A program made the position numbers and the translations under genes. Shown here piece by piece: positions 32,994-44,949 of a DNA stretch of 64,000 bases. The stretch covers positions 30,154,723-30,218,722 of the forward strand of contig CM075103.1 of the NCBI GenBank assembly GCA_037576195.1, given 5' to 3'. The DNA is from Phytoseiulus persimilis. Taxonomy: Eukaryota > Arthropoda > Arachnida > Mesostigmata > Phytoseiidae. How positions within the stretch are numbered: position 1 is the first letter of the stretch; each line of letters opens with the position of its first letter. A model generated the notes under the pieces. That model saw nothing but the letters and a program-made list of their open reading frames with translations. It was not told where the DNA came from and did no database searches.

Positions 32994-33579
32994 CGTGCCC
33001 CGGTGGACCCAGCTCGCTTCGTTGGTGGCGCCGTTGCGCGCTCCGCCGCCGCGTGCCGGGAGTCAAACCAACTAGCACCCAATTAACGTACCTGTGATTC
33101 AAGCCTTATCATTACGTGATAGAGAGCGTATATAATGAAGAGATGAAGGCAGAGGAAGGGTTACCATCTGCATGCCATTAGTTGAATGTGTACCTTCTGA
33201 CGGTGGAGTCGTCATCGTGGAACGATTTCAAGCCTAGGTGTTGCGCTTTTCGCCACCCACATTGTGTGAAGTGGAAGTTACACCTTTTCATAGTCGCCTC
33301 CTCGAAGGTCTATTTGATGGCCATCAAAGTTGACTGCTCGAAGCGCGAGCGGAAATTCTTCCGATTGAAGCGCATGCCTCTCAGAGTCCCCTGATCTTGC
33401 AAGAATAAGAACATCCTAACATAAGTCTCTCGACTTTTGCTCGTTGAAAAGAAATATGCAAAGGGTATCACTTGCCCCCTGTAGTTGACGTGCAGAGTCT
33501 ACATATAATTGTTGGAAGAGCCGGGGGACAACGTGGGACGTTCCATCCGTGAATATGGCTGTTGCGCCACGAAGAACCA
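32994..33579. other. no recognised gene; TATA-like site
   Basis: GCGTATATAATGAAG at about 33127-33141 resembles a TATA box. No downstream gene was recognised. Confidence 0.35.
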
Positions 33580-34020
33580 TCATTGAATGCGATGAACACC
33601 ACCATCGTTGAAGAGCAAGAAACGCTCGCTCATGGAGCCCCGAGTCCGCATGTCATCGAGTACGATGGTCGCTAGAGACGTCGGTTCTAGTGGACGGACT
33701 GTGGTCCTTTGTCTCCAAAGGACGCTGTCCACATTTTCTTTGGTAGACAGAGCAGATGGGACTTCTTCGATGTTGTGTGTTGCTCCGAGAGCGGAGAAAA
33801 TGCCTGCCAACATTTCTTTATATACCTCTCCGCACGATTTGTCCCGCCTGCTCAGAACGTTTTCCTCCGTCTCGAGAATCGCTGCGCGTGTCATCAGATC
33901 CTGTATGTCAGCTTTGTGAGCGTGGGCGCCAGGCAACTTCTTCACGAGCGGCAGTTTGAGGCTCTTGGGAAGACGAATCGGATTGAGGACTCGGTACAAA
34001 TTCCCCACATAACCCGAGCG
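33580..34020 (-). pseudogene. probable MULE transposase N-terminal fragment
   Basis: A 142-codon frame whose end reads ATIVLDDMRTRGSMSERFLL followed by FNDGG. In FLYWCH-MULE transposases the segment between the zinc finger and the catalytic domain commonly has the form (I/L)P..(L/F)..T..GE.FLLYDSG, which this resembles. The region before it is rich in K, R and A helices. No catalytic core follows. It could also be an exon of an unrelated gene. Confidence 0.4.
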
Positions 34021-34225
34021 GAACTCATGTGGAACTGTTTTGGCTCAAGCACCACGCTTGAGTCATCTGCTCGCGCTTCCCAACAACACCACGTGTGACG
34101 AGCGGCTCCCACGAAAAATCTGAAAAAAAAAGGAGCAAGTTTGAAGAAGTTGAGTGTTGTGACTGAAAGTTAGGAGGCCTCACCAAGAAGACACACCAGC
34201 AGAAATATTGGAGGTATGTCTTCAA

Positions 34226-35291
34226 ATCTTTGCACTGGATGCACCAGCGCCATCCAGGTAACCCTCGAAGCCTCTGGCGAGCAGACATGCCCTGCATGCG
34301 AATGAGTTATGGGCTTACGGAACGAAGTTAGCTCAAAAACCCAAGAAATAGAGAAGCTTAGAGCCAGCCTCTCTAACAGCCCCTCTGTGAGATGCAGGAT
34401 GAGTTAGCCAATCAGCTAACTGTAAACGCAGAACTGGTCAGGGCAAACGCCGACATGGCCACCGCACACGCTAGCGAAATCGAGCGACGCGTAGCGGCAG
34501 AGACAAAAAGTGGAGGAGGCAGCCACGAAAACGACTGTTGGCAGAGCCGAATCCGAGATGGGAACAGCAGAAGAGAAGAAACAGAGCCCTCAATGTGAGT
34601 CCGACACGACATGCACATGTTTGGTCGGAGAAGAAACTTTCGAAGACCTGAAATCAGAGAGATGGCTGGCAGGCCTAATTGGGAAGGACTATGTCCTTAG
34701 AGCAAAACACGGTTTAGGAGAAAAACACCTGGAGATAGTGGAAAAGCTAGTCCGGGAGGGGACGGCAGACACAATGCACGTACTCCTTGATACAGGCCGA
34801 TCAAACCTACGGGACGAGAACTTTCGCACCTGGAAGGTGAGGGATCTGGGCGAGGAAATAATCTTAGCCCTAGAATGCACGATAGCCGATGACAGAGTTG
34901 CTTCGGCGACCTGAATAAACCTCCCCGAAGTAGGGGACATGGTAGCGGCGGCTACCGAGGTCAATAAAATTGTGGAGCAGTGGATCGGAACGAAAGATTG
35001 CACTCAAATAGCCCTCATGAATTTGAGGGGTATTCAAAAACATATTCGACGGCGGACACCTGACAAAACTAGGTGACCAAGGGACGGCAGAAAAGATTGC
35101 CGTCTGCTACGTCGATAGGATGGAACTCGACGAACAGGGAGCAGAAGAGCTCCGAGCCCGAATGAAAAGAACGAGAGCCAAAGCCGTCGAGACAGAAAAA
35201 GTGAACGAGCGGAAGAAGCGGCCGAAAAGCAAGGCCGTGGAATCGCTAGGGCTCCCGCTAGAGACGGGGCTGGGGGAAATGGATGGTTCAT
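34226..35291 (+). pseudogene. LINE ORF1 (5' part)
   Basis: Starts with a zinc-ribbon-like pair CTGCTSAIQVTLEASGEQTC followed by PAC. A coiled-coil stretch follows (KTQEIEKLRASLSN; NAELVRANADMATAHASEIE; RRVAAETK), then a 134-codon frame (34510-34914: ERWLAGLIGKDYVLRAKHGL) and a basic tail (ARMKRTRAKAVETEKVNERK). Stops and frame changes interrupt it. It is the same strand and type as the LINE ORF2 at 45441-48124, from which it is separated by FB2. I read the two as halves of one element. Confidence 0.55.
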
Positions 35292-35630
35292 ACCCGAAAT
35301 TTGTGCCGAAATTTCTTGCACCGGAAACCCGGAGTGCCGAGAAAAAAGCTCGTCGCAACGAAAACCCGTCGGGCCGAAAAAAAATCCCGTAGGGCCGAAA
35401 ACCCCCTCTCTCGTTTCGATGGTCGAGTGGATCCAGTTGAGCTTCTATGCGGAGCACAGGGTCCAAGAGACTGCACTCAGATGAGGAAAAAGAGACCAAG
35501 TCCATGATAATCGTGGAATCTGTGTATCCAAAACGATGCCCGACTTGATCGAGAGCTGAGCTGAGTAAGTTCCTGATCAGTGACATGCCGGGTATGTGAA
35601 GAAAGTCATTTGCGTTGAGGAATTTCCGAA

Positions 35631-36669
35631 CATTAGAAGTTTCACTAAACGCTAGCAAGCTCGACCTCACTGGAGATCCTTTGCTTGGATACTCTGACTT
35701 CGGAGCCCTGGGCCGAAGCTGCGAGATTTTGTGAGGATGAAACCCTTCTCAGCCCAATGGAATTGACCTGCGGAAAAACCGAACGTGAATGGATATATGT
35801 GGCATGTTCAACGAGTGAAATTCATTTGGGAAATATGACCGCTCTGTGGCCCGTTCTAACGCCAGGATTCCATTCGCTCGCCTGACGATGGTCAGGACAT
35901 CTGTTTGGTGGTGATTCTTCCTTATTTTTCCAATTTGGTAGGCGAATCTCGAAAGTTGCGAAGGGATGCACAGGCTCCTGGGAGTACCTCGTCGAGTCGG
36001 CGACGCAGCGGGGACACTGTATGCCGCTTGGAAGATGAAGGTTCTAAGGTCGATTTCCCCGATGCATAAGGAGGTTGAGGCGATTGTTCACGTTCACTAT
36101 TTCTCTCTTCAGAGAAGGTGTAGGATTAACAGCATCAACTAGAATTCGTTGCAGCCTGAGGTTATTTTTTTCCGTCTTGAGGTGCATGATGAGTTCGAAG
36201 ATATTCAAATGAGCACTCTTGACTCTTTTGCTCAGAGAATTGTGTCACCCCTCGAGGTGGTTTGTAGTCCGAATGCCAGTGTTGCTGCTCACGTCCAGAG
36301 AACCAAAATGAGTGAGTAAACTTCTTCGATGACCAGGGAATATTCCAGAGAGGTCTGCAATTCTTTCATGCGACGCGTATAAGAATATTGTTACGTCGAT
36401 TGGTCGAAAGAGATCACAAGCCTCACCCGGAATGGTTCCACAAATCACGTGGGTAAATCAAAGCATTTTCCATCTTTGTGCTTATGAAATACTCTTTGAA
36501 GGTTAACGAGATTATCCGGCGGTTGCTCAGAGCTTTCCATCCTTCCAAATCCATGCTTGCAATATACCGAGGTCTCTGGCAGTCGCCAACGCTCACCGAC
36601 AAGCGGATACAAGATTCAATGGCTTTGTTAGGACGCAGGACGTATATAAGGGGCATCATTTGTCCCTTG
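35631..36669. other. interior of FB2, no recognised gene
   Basis: No conserved frame. GGACGTATATAAGGGGC at about 36636-36652 is TATA-like and lies directly before the TIR element at 36672. Confidence 0.35.
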
Positions 36670-36671
36670 TA

Positions 36672-38604
36672 TAGGGTGACTTTTTTCAGTCGTGAATGTT
36701 CGAGCCCGATCTTGGTTCGACCATGACTTCGTCAATTCTTGGAATATTTTCGAATAGAGAATATCGAGTTGGTCATCGTCATTCGAAATTCAGGCGGATA
36801 TGATGAAAATCCGGGAGATGGTTTTGGAAATGACCCAATTTTTTTCGAGGTCCTCCTAAAAGTTATCGTGAAAACGTCAATATTTATCGGACTCGTGGGG
36901 GTCGCATCCGACGAGCAAAAGGAAGCCGGTCAATCGCCGGAAAACCGATTCAAGTTATCTCATTTCCCCGAGAAATGGCAAGCGATCGTCTCAACCCCTT
37001 TTTGGAGCTTTTTCCGTTGGCCGATCTCAGTTTTCTCGCATGCTCTCTCGCAAATCTTCAGCGAAGCACAATCGAAGGTATCTCCTCTGGCAGAACCTGC
37101 TCAGAAATGGCCGAATCGTCCAAATATTGAGTTGCCGAGTCGATCGGACGATTTTTATTTTTCAATCGATTCTCTGAACCGAGTATATTTTGGCCGGAGA
37201 CGCTCCCGTCATTGCGAATGTGAATCGCCTGTGTTCGTCTGCTTCGAACCATCTCCTGACCCCGATTCCCATCATATCCGCCTGAATTTTGTATGAAAAT
37301 GACCGGCTCGATATTCCAGATGAAAACTTCATTACCAATGTCTGGTAGTATGTGTATGTATGAGGATGCTACCTCTGTGGATCATGTACATCTCAACCAA
37401 TCGAATTCGTCATATCGGGTACATTCATATAAATGATATTGGGAACAAGGGTTTCCACATAAAGAGCAGAGACAATCCTCCGCTGGCTCGTGTCTGTTCT
37501 CCTTTGAGCAGATCACGTGGTGAAAACCATGAGCCGCACCTCTTGTTATCCGATGTCTGTTTCTATAACTGGGCCCTTTCCAGTTTTCGGTGGTCAACGC
37601 TGGGCATTTGAAAATCTCAGGGTCCAATTCTGCTATCTTCTGGTACCATCGTTCAAGGTGTCGCTTGTACGTCGGGGTCTGCGGAAGTTCGTATTTCCTC
37701 ACCAGTTCTTGCGTTAGAAGGGGCGCATCTGCTATGATGTAAACCAGTCTATTCTGTGTTGTGCGATGAAGGCAAAGGGCAGATTTCAGGAAACTCGCTT
37801 TCAGTTTATCGAAGAGTTCCATCTGTGTTTCTGTGATGTTTCTCCAAAATATTTGAATTCCGTATGAGGCTATCGGTGCTATCTTTAGTTCGAATAGTGC
37901 CAATGCTGTGGATATCGATAACTCCTGAGGTTTAGGAATCGCGTAGAACGCCAGTTTGTTGAGACGTTGCTTTACATGTCTCGCGAAATTGATACCCCGA
38001 CTAGTGATCTCTATTCCAAGGTAACAGAAGCTGTTCACCTTTTCGATAGTCATTCCTGACAGTTCGAAGATATCACTCTCGGCCGGGAGTCCTCCCCTCC
38101 CTACTTTCATGAATTTCGTCTTTGCAACATTGATTGTGAGTTTGTTGTCAGCCGAGTAATTTTGCAGGGTCTCCATTGCTTTTTGAAGCTGCCTGCGGCT
38201 ACGTGAGTGAATGACGGCATCGTCTGCGTACAGAATCGTCGATACGAGGTCGTGTTTGCTGCTGATCAGTTTCGGTAGATCGCTAAGAAGTACCGAGAAA
38301 AACAATGGGCTGGAGTTTTCTCCCTGGGCAACTCCTGTAGTCTGTGCAAATTGCGGATGCTCTCCAACTCCGTCGTCGATCATTACTCCTCCTTCTTGTA
38401 GCATTTGGTGGATCAGTCTGAGCATTTTACTTGTTACCCCCGCTTCGGCGAGTTTCCTTAGGATGATGTCCCGCGCGGAAATATCGGCTCGATATTCTTT
38501 ATCGATCACTTTTCCGATTTCAAAAAAGATATTCCAAGAATTGACGATGTTATGCCCACAACAAGATCGGGCTCGAAAATTCCCGACTGAAAAAATCCAC
38601 CCTG
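36672..38604. mobile_element. Tc1/mariner-like TIR element with nested LINE
   Basis: Left end TAGGGTGACTTTTTTCAGTC, right end the inverse of CAGGGTGGATTTTTTCAGTC, both flanked by TA (36670-36671 and 38605-38606). It is the same family as the 382-bp MITE at 48713-49094, from which about 60 bp of each end and the subterminal parts are recognisable. A LINE fragment sits at 37317-38484 between 13-bp duplications. Without it the element is about 750 bp and has no transposase. Its own interior is partly palindromic (36797-36850 against 37240-37290). Confidence 0.85.
37317..38484 (-). pseudogene. LINE reverse transcriptase, 5' truncated, nested
   Basis: The minus-strand frame 37382-38484 encodes the RT palm and thumb: TTGVAQGENSSPLFFSVLLS, catalytic ILYADDAVIHS (38219-38230), then the YLGIEI and ASYGIQIFW blocks. 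It ends in a zinc knuckle CSLCGNPCSQYHLYEC. The frame is open to the C-terminal stop. The insertion is flanked by the exact 13-bp duplication CGGCTCGATATTC (37304-37316 and 38485-38497), and the 5' truncation begins at the RT fingers. No poly-A tail is seen, and the 3' end carries TACATACACATAC on the minus strand. Confidence 0.92.
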
Positions 38605-38941
38605 TATAGCGCATGGAGAGTGTATAATTGTGAGAAACTTGACGGAACAACGCGAAACGTCCCATCCATATAAACGGTTGATGTTTGCGTAAGAATCCAC
38701 AGGCAGTCGCTTCACCCGAAGCCGAGAATTTTGTTGGCGCCTCCGTCATCAAAAAGCACGGACTTGGCACCAGACGCGGTTTGCGTCCAGACTCCTGCGA
38801 CCGACAAAGCAGCTGAATTTTGAGGTATTCGCGACCGTACGGAAGCTCTGTGTTTGTGAAGAATCGTGCAGATATGGTTGAGCGTGGGAAGTGCGGCTCC
38901 TATTTGTTCATCATCGTGATCATCTTGGAGTTCGTCTAAAT
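38605..38941. other. no recognised gene
   Basis: Interior of FB2 between two elements. The last 8 bp (GTCTAAAT, 38934-38941) are the target duplication of the next element. Confidence 0.5.
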
Positions 38942-39156
38942 CAGCGGTTCTCAAAGTGGTCGATATCGACCCCCAGGAGGTCGATGGCCGATCTCCGGTT
39001 TACAGAGGTGATGCGGAGGATAGATTTGACCATACTTCTTGGCGTCCACGTAGGTGGATCCAGGGGTCGACGGTCGAGACCCGGGGGACGGCAGTCCATA
39101 AACTTCGACGAAGTCGCCTAGGGGGTCGATGGGTCAGTGGAGTTTGAGAGCCACTG
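38942..39156. mobile_element. 215-bp non-autonomous hAT element (MITE)
   Basis: Ends CAGCGGTTCTCAAAGTGG and the inverse of CAGTGGCTCTCAAACTCC are typical hAT (Charlie/Buster-like) terminal repeats. An exact 8-bp target duplication GTCTAAAT lies on both sides (38934-38941 and 39157-39164). The interior is non-coding, with repeated GGTCGA motifs. Confidence 0.95.
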
Positions 39157-40494
39157 GTCTAAATGCTCGGCCAAGAATTGCTGATGAACCTGCCGACAAG
39201 AATGATCAGCACGTACCAAAGTTGTTGCCTTCATGTCGTTTATGCCCCTTCGCCGTAACACTTCCGTTCCATTCCCCGCGTGCTTGTGCTCTCCCTTTTT
39301 CTCACAATTGTTGATTCTGGTACCTGCAGGAGATCGACGGGAAACGGATTATTTTCGACGAAAACGCCCGAAAAGAGATTATTCGGAACTTGGAACTGCT
39401 TTGCTTTCCAGATCGGTATTCACGAGCGAACGATCTGGTTTCCTACCTTTTCTATGGTTGCTCTCGCGCCACAGTTCATAGTAGACTTCGAACACATCTA
39501 CAGTACCGTCGTTCTCCGATCGTTTTATCCACTGGGTACAAGAAGTTCCTCACTCTGAAGAGTGATTCACCCCATGAAGACTTCACTTCTTCAATTTCTG
39601 CGTTCGTTTCCTTTTCCGAACGGATTTCACAATGTGACAGGCTATTTTGCGACGCGACTCTCCGCCCAAGTCCGAGTCATCTTATTTTGCGCAGTTCCTC
39701 AACGGACGCCGTCGAATTTCATGAGCCTTCCATTATCCAGCCGTGAAAGTTCACATCCACGTCTAACGACCTTCGCATTCACTCTCTAGCAGTAATTTAA
39801 CAACGAAACTTCGACGGTTGAGGAACATCGTGCTCTAAGGAATCAAATCATCAGTGATGGCGGCTATCCCGCCTTATTTTTCTTCACTTCGTCTTCGCTC
39901 AGTCGTGCTCTCCCCTGAGCGCACTGACGGTCATTTCCAGCTATCTGTCAGGATGGGTCTCTTTTTAGACATGCGTTCAGCTCAGGGCTTCCCAAACTTT
40001 TTCATTCCATCGATCCCTGAGCAATTTTTCTCAGATTGCCACACACCCCCAACCAGCGGGAGCCTCGATCGGATTAAATTCACAATGTACGAGAATTCGA
40101 TCGAAGGTCTCTTCATTGAGCGTGGTTCCGATTCGGTGGAACGTATTTCCAATGAGATGGATGTACTTGATTTGACTAAACCGAATCCTTCAAGTTTGAT
40201 TCTAAACTGCTCACCAGAAGCTGGAGATCGCCGCCTTCAGTGATGGCCATCCTGTTTCTAGTCCTCATTGAGCAACCAAACCTGCTCTCGCCAATATCCC
40301 TGAGGAAGTAAATGATCGCTGAGTTCCATAGGTGATTTTCGGTGCTTGTCGGAACGAATGAATCACTTGTATGGGAACAATGAGCTTCGGGGGAGATGCC
40401 TCTCTTATTGGGCTTGTTCGGTGGCATCGGCTTCTGTTGCGAGGTCTTCGCGCTCCATTTACAATCCCTACGGCTACGGAGTCTATGTAAGTGG
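39157..40494. other. no recognised gene
   Basis: A 129-codon plus-strand frame at 39854-40243 has no recognised motif. CAGGGCTTCCCAAACTTTTT at about 39983-40002 resembles a hAT end, but no partner was found. The last 5 bp AGTGG (40490-40494) are the target duplication of the gypsy element. Confidence 0.45.
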
Positions 40495-40609
40495 TGTTTG
40501 GATGTTCCCGTCATGGAGCAAACGTCCGGCAGTACAATAATAAAGAGGTCAGTCGTACACACGCGATCCAACCGGTGCCTCGTGACTCAGGTAGACTACG
40601 ACTCAAACA
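40495..40609 (+). repeat. gypsy 5' LTR (115 bp)
   Basis: Starts TGTTTGGATGTTCCCG and ends GACTACGACTCAAACA. It contains AATAAA (ACAATAATAAAGAGG), a possible polyadenylation signal. Confidence 0.95.
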
Positions 40610-40738
40610 TGGTGTCAGAAAGTCAAAAGAAAGCCCAGGCTTAGTAGTCGCGAGGGGAGAACAGCCAGCGGGCGCTCGAATAGATTGTGAACTGTTGGGA
40701 CCGACCGAAACACTCCCCACGTCCAGCAAGGTGTCGTT

Positions 40739-43700
40739 ATGGCGGCTGCGACGTTCCCGCCGCCTGAGCCGTTCTCGTTCAGGAATGCCGATTGGGTCTT
40801 ATGGTGTCGTCGATTCGAGCGTTTTCGGTCGGCTAACCAGCTCAAGACGAAGAGCGAAGAAGACCAGATCAACACGTTGATCTACGTAATGGGACCGAGG
40901 GCAGAGAAGGTGTATGAGTCGCTAAAGATGCCCGAGGAAACCACGTATGCGGAGGTCAAGAGGAAGATGACGGAGCATTTCTCAGCAGGGAGAAACCCGA
41001 CCGACGAAATGGAGAACCTGATCACGTGCAGGCAGAAGGAGCAAACGGTGACGCGGTTCTACGAGGAGTTGACAGTCGCGGCCTCGAGAGCAACACTCAA
41101 AGACTTGAAACCTGATGATATAGTGCGCGAGTTGTTCATCATTGGATTGGCCAATAAGAAAATCAGCGACCATCTTCGCTACCGGGTGAGAGAGGATTTG
41201 ACGCTAGAGAAAGCTTTGACCATCGCGCAAGGTATGGAGAAAAGGGCCAAGAAGGAAGCCGGAGAAGCGGAAGAAACCTCCGACTTGGGAGTAGATGCGG
41301 TGCAAAAACTCCGGGGAGCACCGCGCCGTCGCCAGCAGGCCCCGGAGGGCAGGAGCCCGTGCAGAGCTTGTGGTTACCGTGAACACAGGGGACAGTCATG
41401 CCCGGCGGTCAATCAGGAGTGCTCAAGGTGCCGCAGGAAGGGACATTTTGCCGCTGTGTGCAGCTCCGGCCGGCAAAGCGTGTCCGAAGTAGAGTGCTTG
41501 GAAGACCGTGACGCGGAGGCGGACGGTCGTGCTTTGTTCCTGGGAGAGATATCGGTCGACCTATTGATCCGATCGGGCGGAGAGCACCCTGCGCGTTTTG
41601 TCGCTTTGGCGGTTGGGCGGACCGCTGTGAGGTTTAAGGTTGACACGGGAGCAGACGTCACCTGCCTGGATGTTGGTTCTTATGATGGGTTGTGTCCCAA
41701 ACCTTCTTTGGCGGTTTGCCCCGCCAGGCTTCGCTCGCCGAGTGGGTATCTGCATGTGTTTGGAGAGTTCCGAGCGACAGTGCGATTCAAGAAAAACGAG
41801 TACGAGCTTCGAGTGGTGGTGGTGGCGTCTGGGGGATCAAATCTGCTGTGGAGACCGGACGCGGAGCGGATGGGGGTCGTGAGCTATAACCTGGACGAGA
41901 CAACAGAGAAGACAATACTGGAGGAATTCGAGGACTGCTTCGCAGAGTCGGGACTTCTAAAGATAGACCCCATCAGGCTCACGTTGAGGGACAATGCACA
42001 ACCAGTGGCGATACCCACGGCAAGAAACATACCGTTTCCCCAGTTGGAGACTGTTAGAGAAGAGTTGGAGCGAATGGAGAGGTAGGGAGTGATAAGGAGA
42101 GTCACCGAGCCGACGGAGTGGTGCAGCGGCATGGTGGTTGTACCAAAGAAGACAACAGAGGATGGGAAGAAAAGGATCAGAATCTGCGTGGACTATAAGG
42201 CCCTCAATCGTTGCCTGAGGCGGCGCCGATTCTACTTGGATACCCTGGAAGACATTGCACCTAGACTCGCGAGTTCGAGGTTCTTCACGACCTTGGACGC
42301 GGTCAGTGGTTTCTGGCAGAAGCCTCTCCACGAAGACAGCCAGCTTCTGACAACGTTCATGACACCGTTCGGGAGGTTCTGTTTCACACGATTCCCGTTC
42401 GGTATCACCGACAGGAGCGAAATTTTCCAGGAAGTCATGAAGGATATGTTCCGTGAACTGTCCGGTGTTGAGGTGATAATCGATGACCTGTTGATCCATG
42501 CAGCGACAAAGAGTGAGCACGACAGAAGATTGCGTGCGGTCTTAACGAGGATTCGAGAAACGGGACTGAAGCTGAACAGGGAAAAGGCGAAATACGCTCA
42601 AAGCGAGGTGGAATACTTTGGACATTTCATCTCGCCGGACGGATACAGGCCACACCCAGACAAGATAAAAGACCTGCTAGCCATGGAGGCACCGAAAAAC
42701 ATTAGTCAACTGCGGGCCGTAATGGGTATGTTCAACTACCATACAAAATTCTTTCCCCAATTGGCAACCGAGCTGCGGCCTATCTCCTCATTGCTTTCGG
42801 AGAAGAATGCATTCTTGTGGGAAGACACCCAGGAACAGGCGTTCAGGAGGGTGAAACGGCTTATGACGAGTCCGACAATATTGGCATTTTATGACCCGTC
42901 TCTGCCAACGGCGGTCAACGCGGACGCGAGCGGTTACGGGCTTGGGGCTGCGTTGCTACAAAAGCATGAGGCATGCTGGAGACCGGTCGCGTACGCTTCA
43001 AGAGTGTTGAGTCAAACGGAGCAGAGGTATGCACAGATCGAAAAGGAGTGTTTGGCGGCGGTGTGGGCGTGTGAGAAGTTCGAGCGGTATCTTGTTGGCT
43101 TGCCACAGTTCCATTTGAAAACGGATCATAAGCCATTGGTGCCACTGATGACAACAAAGAACTTGGCGGATGCTCCGATCAGATGTCAAAGGATGCTGCT
43201 GCGCCTAATGAGATTCAACGCGACCGTTTCGCACATAGCCGGAACCGACATGATAATGGCGGACGCTTTGTCTCGAGCCCCCAATCCGGAGCAAAACCCG
43301 ACGTCAGACATGGAGAAAGTGACAGAGGAGTACGTGGGAGCGATCGAGGAAGCATTGCCTTGTTCCGGGTTCTTCTTGCAGAGGCTCGCCAGAGAATCGG
43401 TGAGAGACGAAGTGGTCTCGAGGGCGATACAGATGGTCCGGAACGGTTTTCCAAAAGGGAATAAAAAGGTACCTGGAGAATTGGCTGCGCTGATCGGAAA
43501 CAAACAGGAGCTTTCTGTGGTGAACGATGTTTTGTGGTTTCGGCAGCGTTTGGTCATCCCTGTGAGCATGAGACGCGAGATGCTTGGACGACTGCATACG
43601 GGTCACATAGGGATAGAGAAGTCCTTGAAGCGGGCAGAAACTTGCGTTTGGTGGCCGAAAATACGCAAGTCGGTCGGGAGCTTCATCGACGAGTGCAACT

Positions 43701-44656
43701 TCTGTTTGGAAAACAGACCTGCGCAAAGACACGAGCCATTGAAGCCGGTCGAGATACCCAAAGGGCCATGGAAGAAGATCGCGATTGATTTCGGTTTGGA
43801 CAGCTCCAAGAGAAAGTTTGTGGCGATTGTGGACTACTACTCAAAATGGTTGGAGTTGGAACACATGACCACTACCACGGCAGAAGCGCTCATCGGAGTA
43901 ATGAACGGGATTTTCGCTGCTCACGGATACCCGGAGGAAGTCGTGAGCGACCAGGGACCTCCATTCACAAGTGAGACGTGGAGGAAGTATCTCCGCAGCA
44001 GGGAAATTCGACAACGTTTCTCCAGTGCAAATTTCCCTCAGAGTAACGGAGCGGCAGAGAGTGCTATCAAGATAGCAAAACGAATACTGAGACAAAGGGA
44101 TCCAAAAAGTGCGCTATTGGCATACCGTTGCACACCCCATTCGGCGACCGGCTGGGCGCCTTCGCAGCACCTGTACGGTCGGCTGCTCCGTTCTGAGTTG
44201 CCCGTCCCGGAAGATCAGTTGAAGCAGGAGATCGTGGATCCGGCGTTGGCTATGAGACGTGCGACGGAGTTGGCCAAGAAGTTCTATAACAGACATAACG
44301 GAGTACGGCCTTTGCCTCCCTTGGAGGTTGGACAGCCGGTGCGTCTTCAGGATACCGAAGGAAGGTGGACGGTCCGCGGAGAGGTATCCGCAAGGGGAAA
44401 CGACAGATCCTATCAGCTGACTACCGAGGGAGCCACGCTAAACAGGAACAGATTCCATCTAACAGAGGATCGCTTACAAGAGAGATCATCGAGCTCGGAT
44501 GGAGAAGCAGAGATATTCTACAGCGCAGCTGAAGAGTCAGAGAGCAGCGGGTCGGGTGGATCCGGAGAGACCACCATAGCAGAAGAAGCAGAGTGCGGCG
44601 AACGACCGCTACGACGGAAAAGGGAGCCGGCGTGGCTCAAGGAGTTTGTTAGATGA
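40739..44656 (+). pseudogene. gypsy gag-pol polyprotein, one in-frame stop
   Basis: One frame of 1,305 codons interrupted only by TAG at 42083-42085. Gag at the start has two zinc knuckles (CRACGYREHRGQSC, CSRCRRKGHFAAVC). The protease carries VDTGADVT. RT carries LDAVSGFWQ, FPFGITDRSEIFQ and catalytic IIDDLLI. RNase H carries VNADASGYGLG, KECLAAVWA and KTDHKPL. Integrase has an HHCC finger (HTGHIGIEKSL, CNFCLENR) and the DDE triad in IAIDFG, VVSDQGPPF and SNGAAESA. The stop lies between protease and RT, not at a gag/pol border, so a nonsense mutation is more likely than programmed readthrough. The C-terminal tail is acidic and Ser-rich. Confidence 0.95.
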
Positions 44657-44834
44657 CATAAGTAAAGACGCGCCTGGAAACAAACTGGGAGCCGCTGCGG
44701 CATCATCTTAGTATTTGGTACCGATAGTCGGTAGTAATTTTAGATTCCAAAGTGGTCAACTAGAAGAGTTTCCAGGTCGAGGTTAGTGGCTTGTAGCGGT
44801 CTTATCCACTTGCATAAAACGGTAAAAGGGGAGA

Positions 44835-44949
44835 TGTTTGGATGTTCCCGTCATGGAGCAAACGTCCGGCAGTACAATAGTAAAGAGGTCAGTCGTACAC
44901 ACGCGATCCAACCGGTGCCTCGTGACTCAGGTAGACTACGACTCAAACA
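44835..44949 (+). repeat. gypsy 3' LTR (115 bp)
   Basis: Identical to the 5' LTR except position 44880 (G; A at 40540), which turns AATAATAAAG into AATAGTAAAG. Confidence 0.95.

Larger units (their letters stand above)
40495..44949 (+). mobile_element. gypsy (Metaviridae-type) LTR retrotransposon, full length
   Basis: Two 115-bp LTRs (40495-40609 and 44835-44949) start TG and end CA, differ at one base, and are flanked by the 5-bp target duplication AGTGG (40490-40494 and 44950-44954). A primer-binding-site candidate TGGTGTCAGAAAGTC follows the 5' LTR at 40610, and a polypurine tract AAAAGGGGAGA precedes the 3' LTR (44824-44834). The gag-pol frame is 40739-44656. The near-identical LTRs indicate a recent insertion. 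LTRs this short are unusual for the group. Confidence 0.97.

Noticed and set aside
34025-34297. 90-codon minus-strand frame as a FLYWCH exon upstream of the 33580-34020 fragment
   Set aside because: The cysteine and histidine spacing does not fit the FLYWCH pattern, and the plus strand there reads as LINE ORF1.
39983-40002. Second hAT MITE starting CAGGGCTTCCCAAAC
   Set aside because: No inverted partner or 8-bp duplication could be found within reasonable distance.
42083-42085. Retrovirus-like programmed readthrough (TAG followed by GG)
   Set aside because: It is not at a gag/pol junction and no downstream pseudoknot was evident. It is kept only as a low-interest observation.
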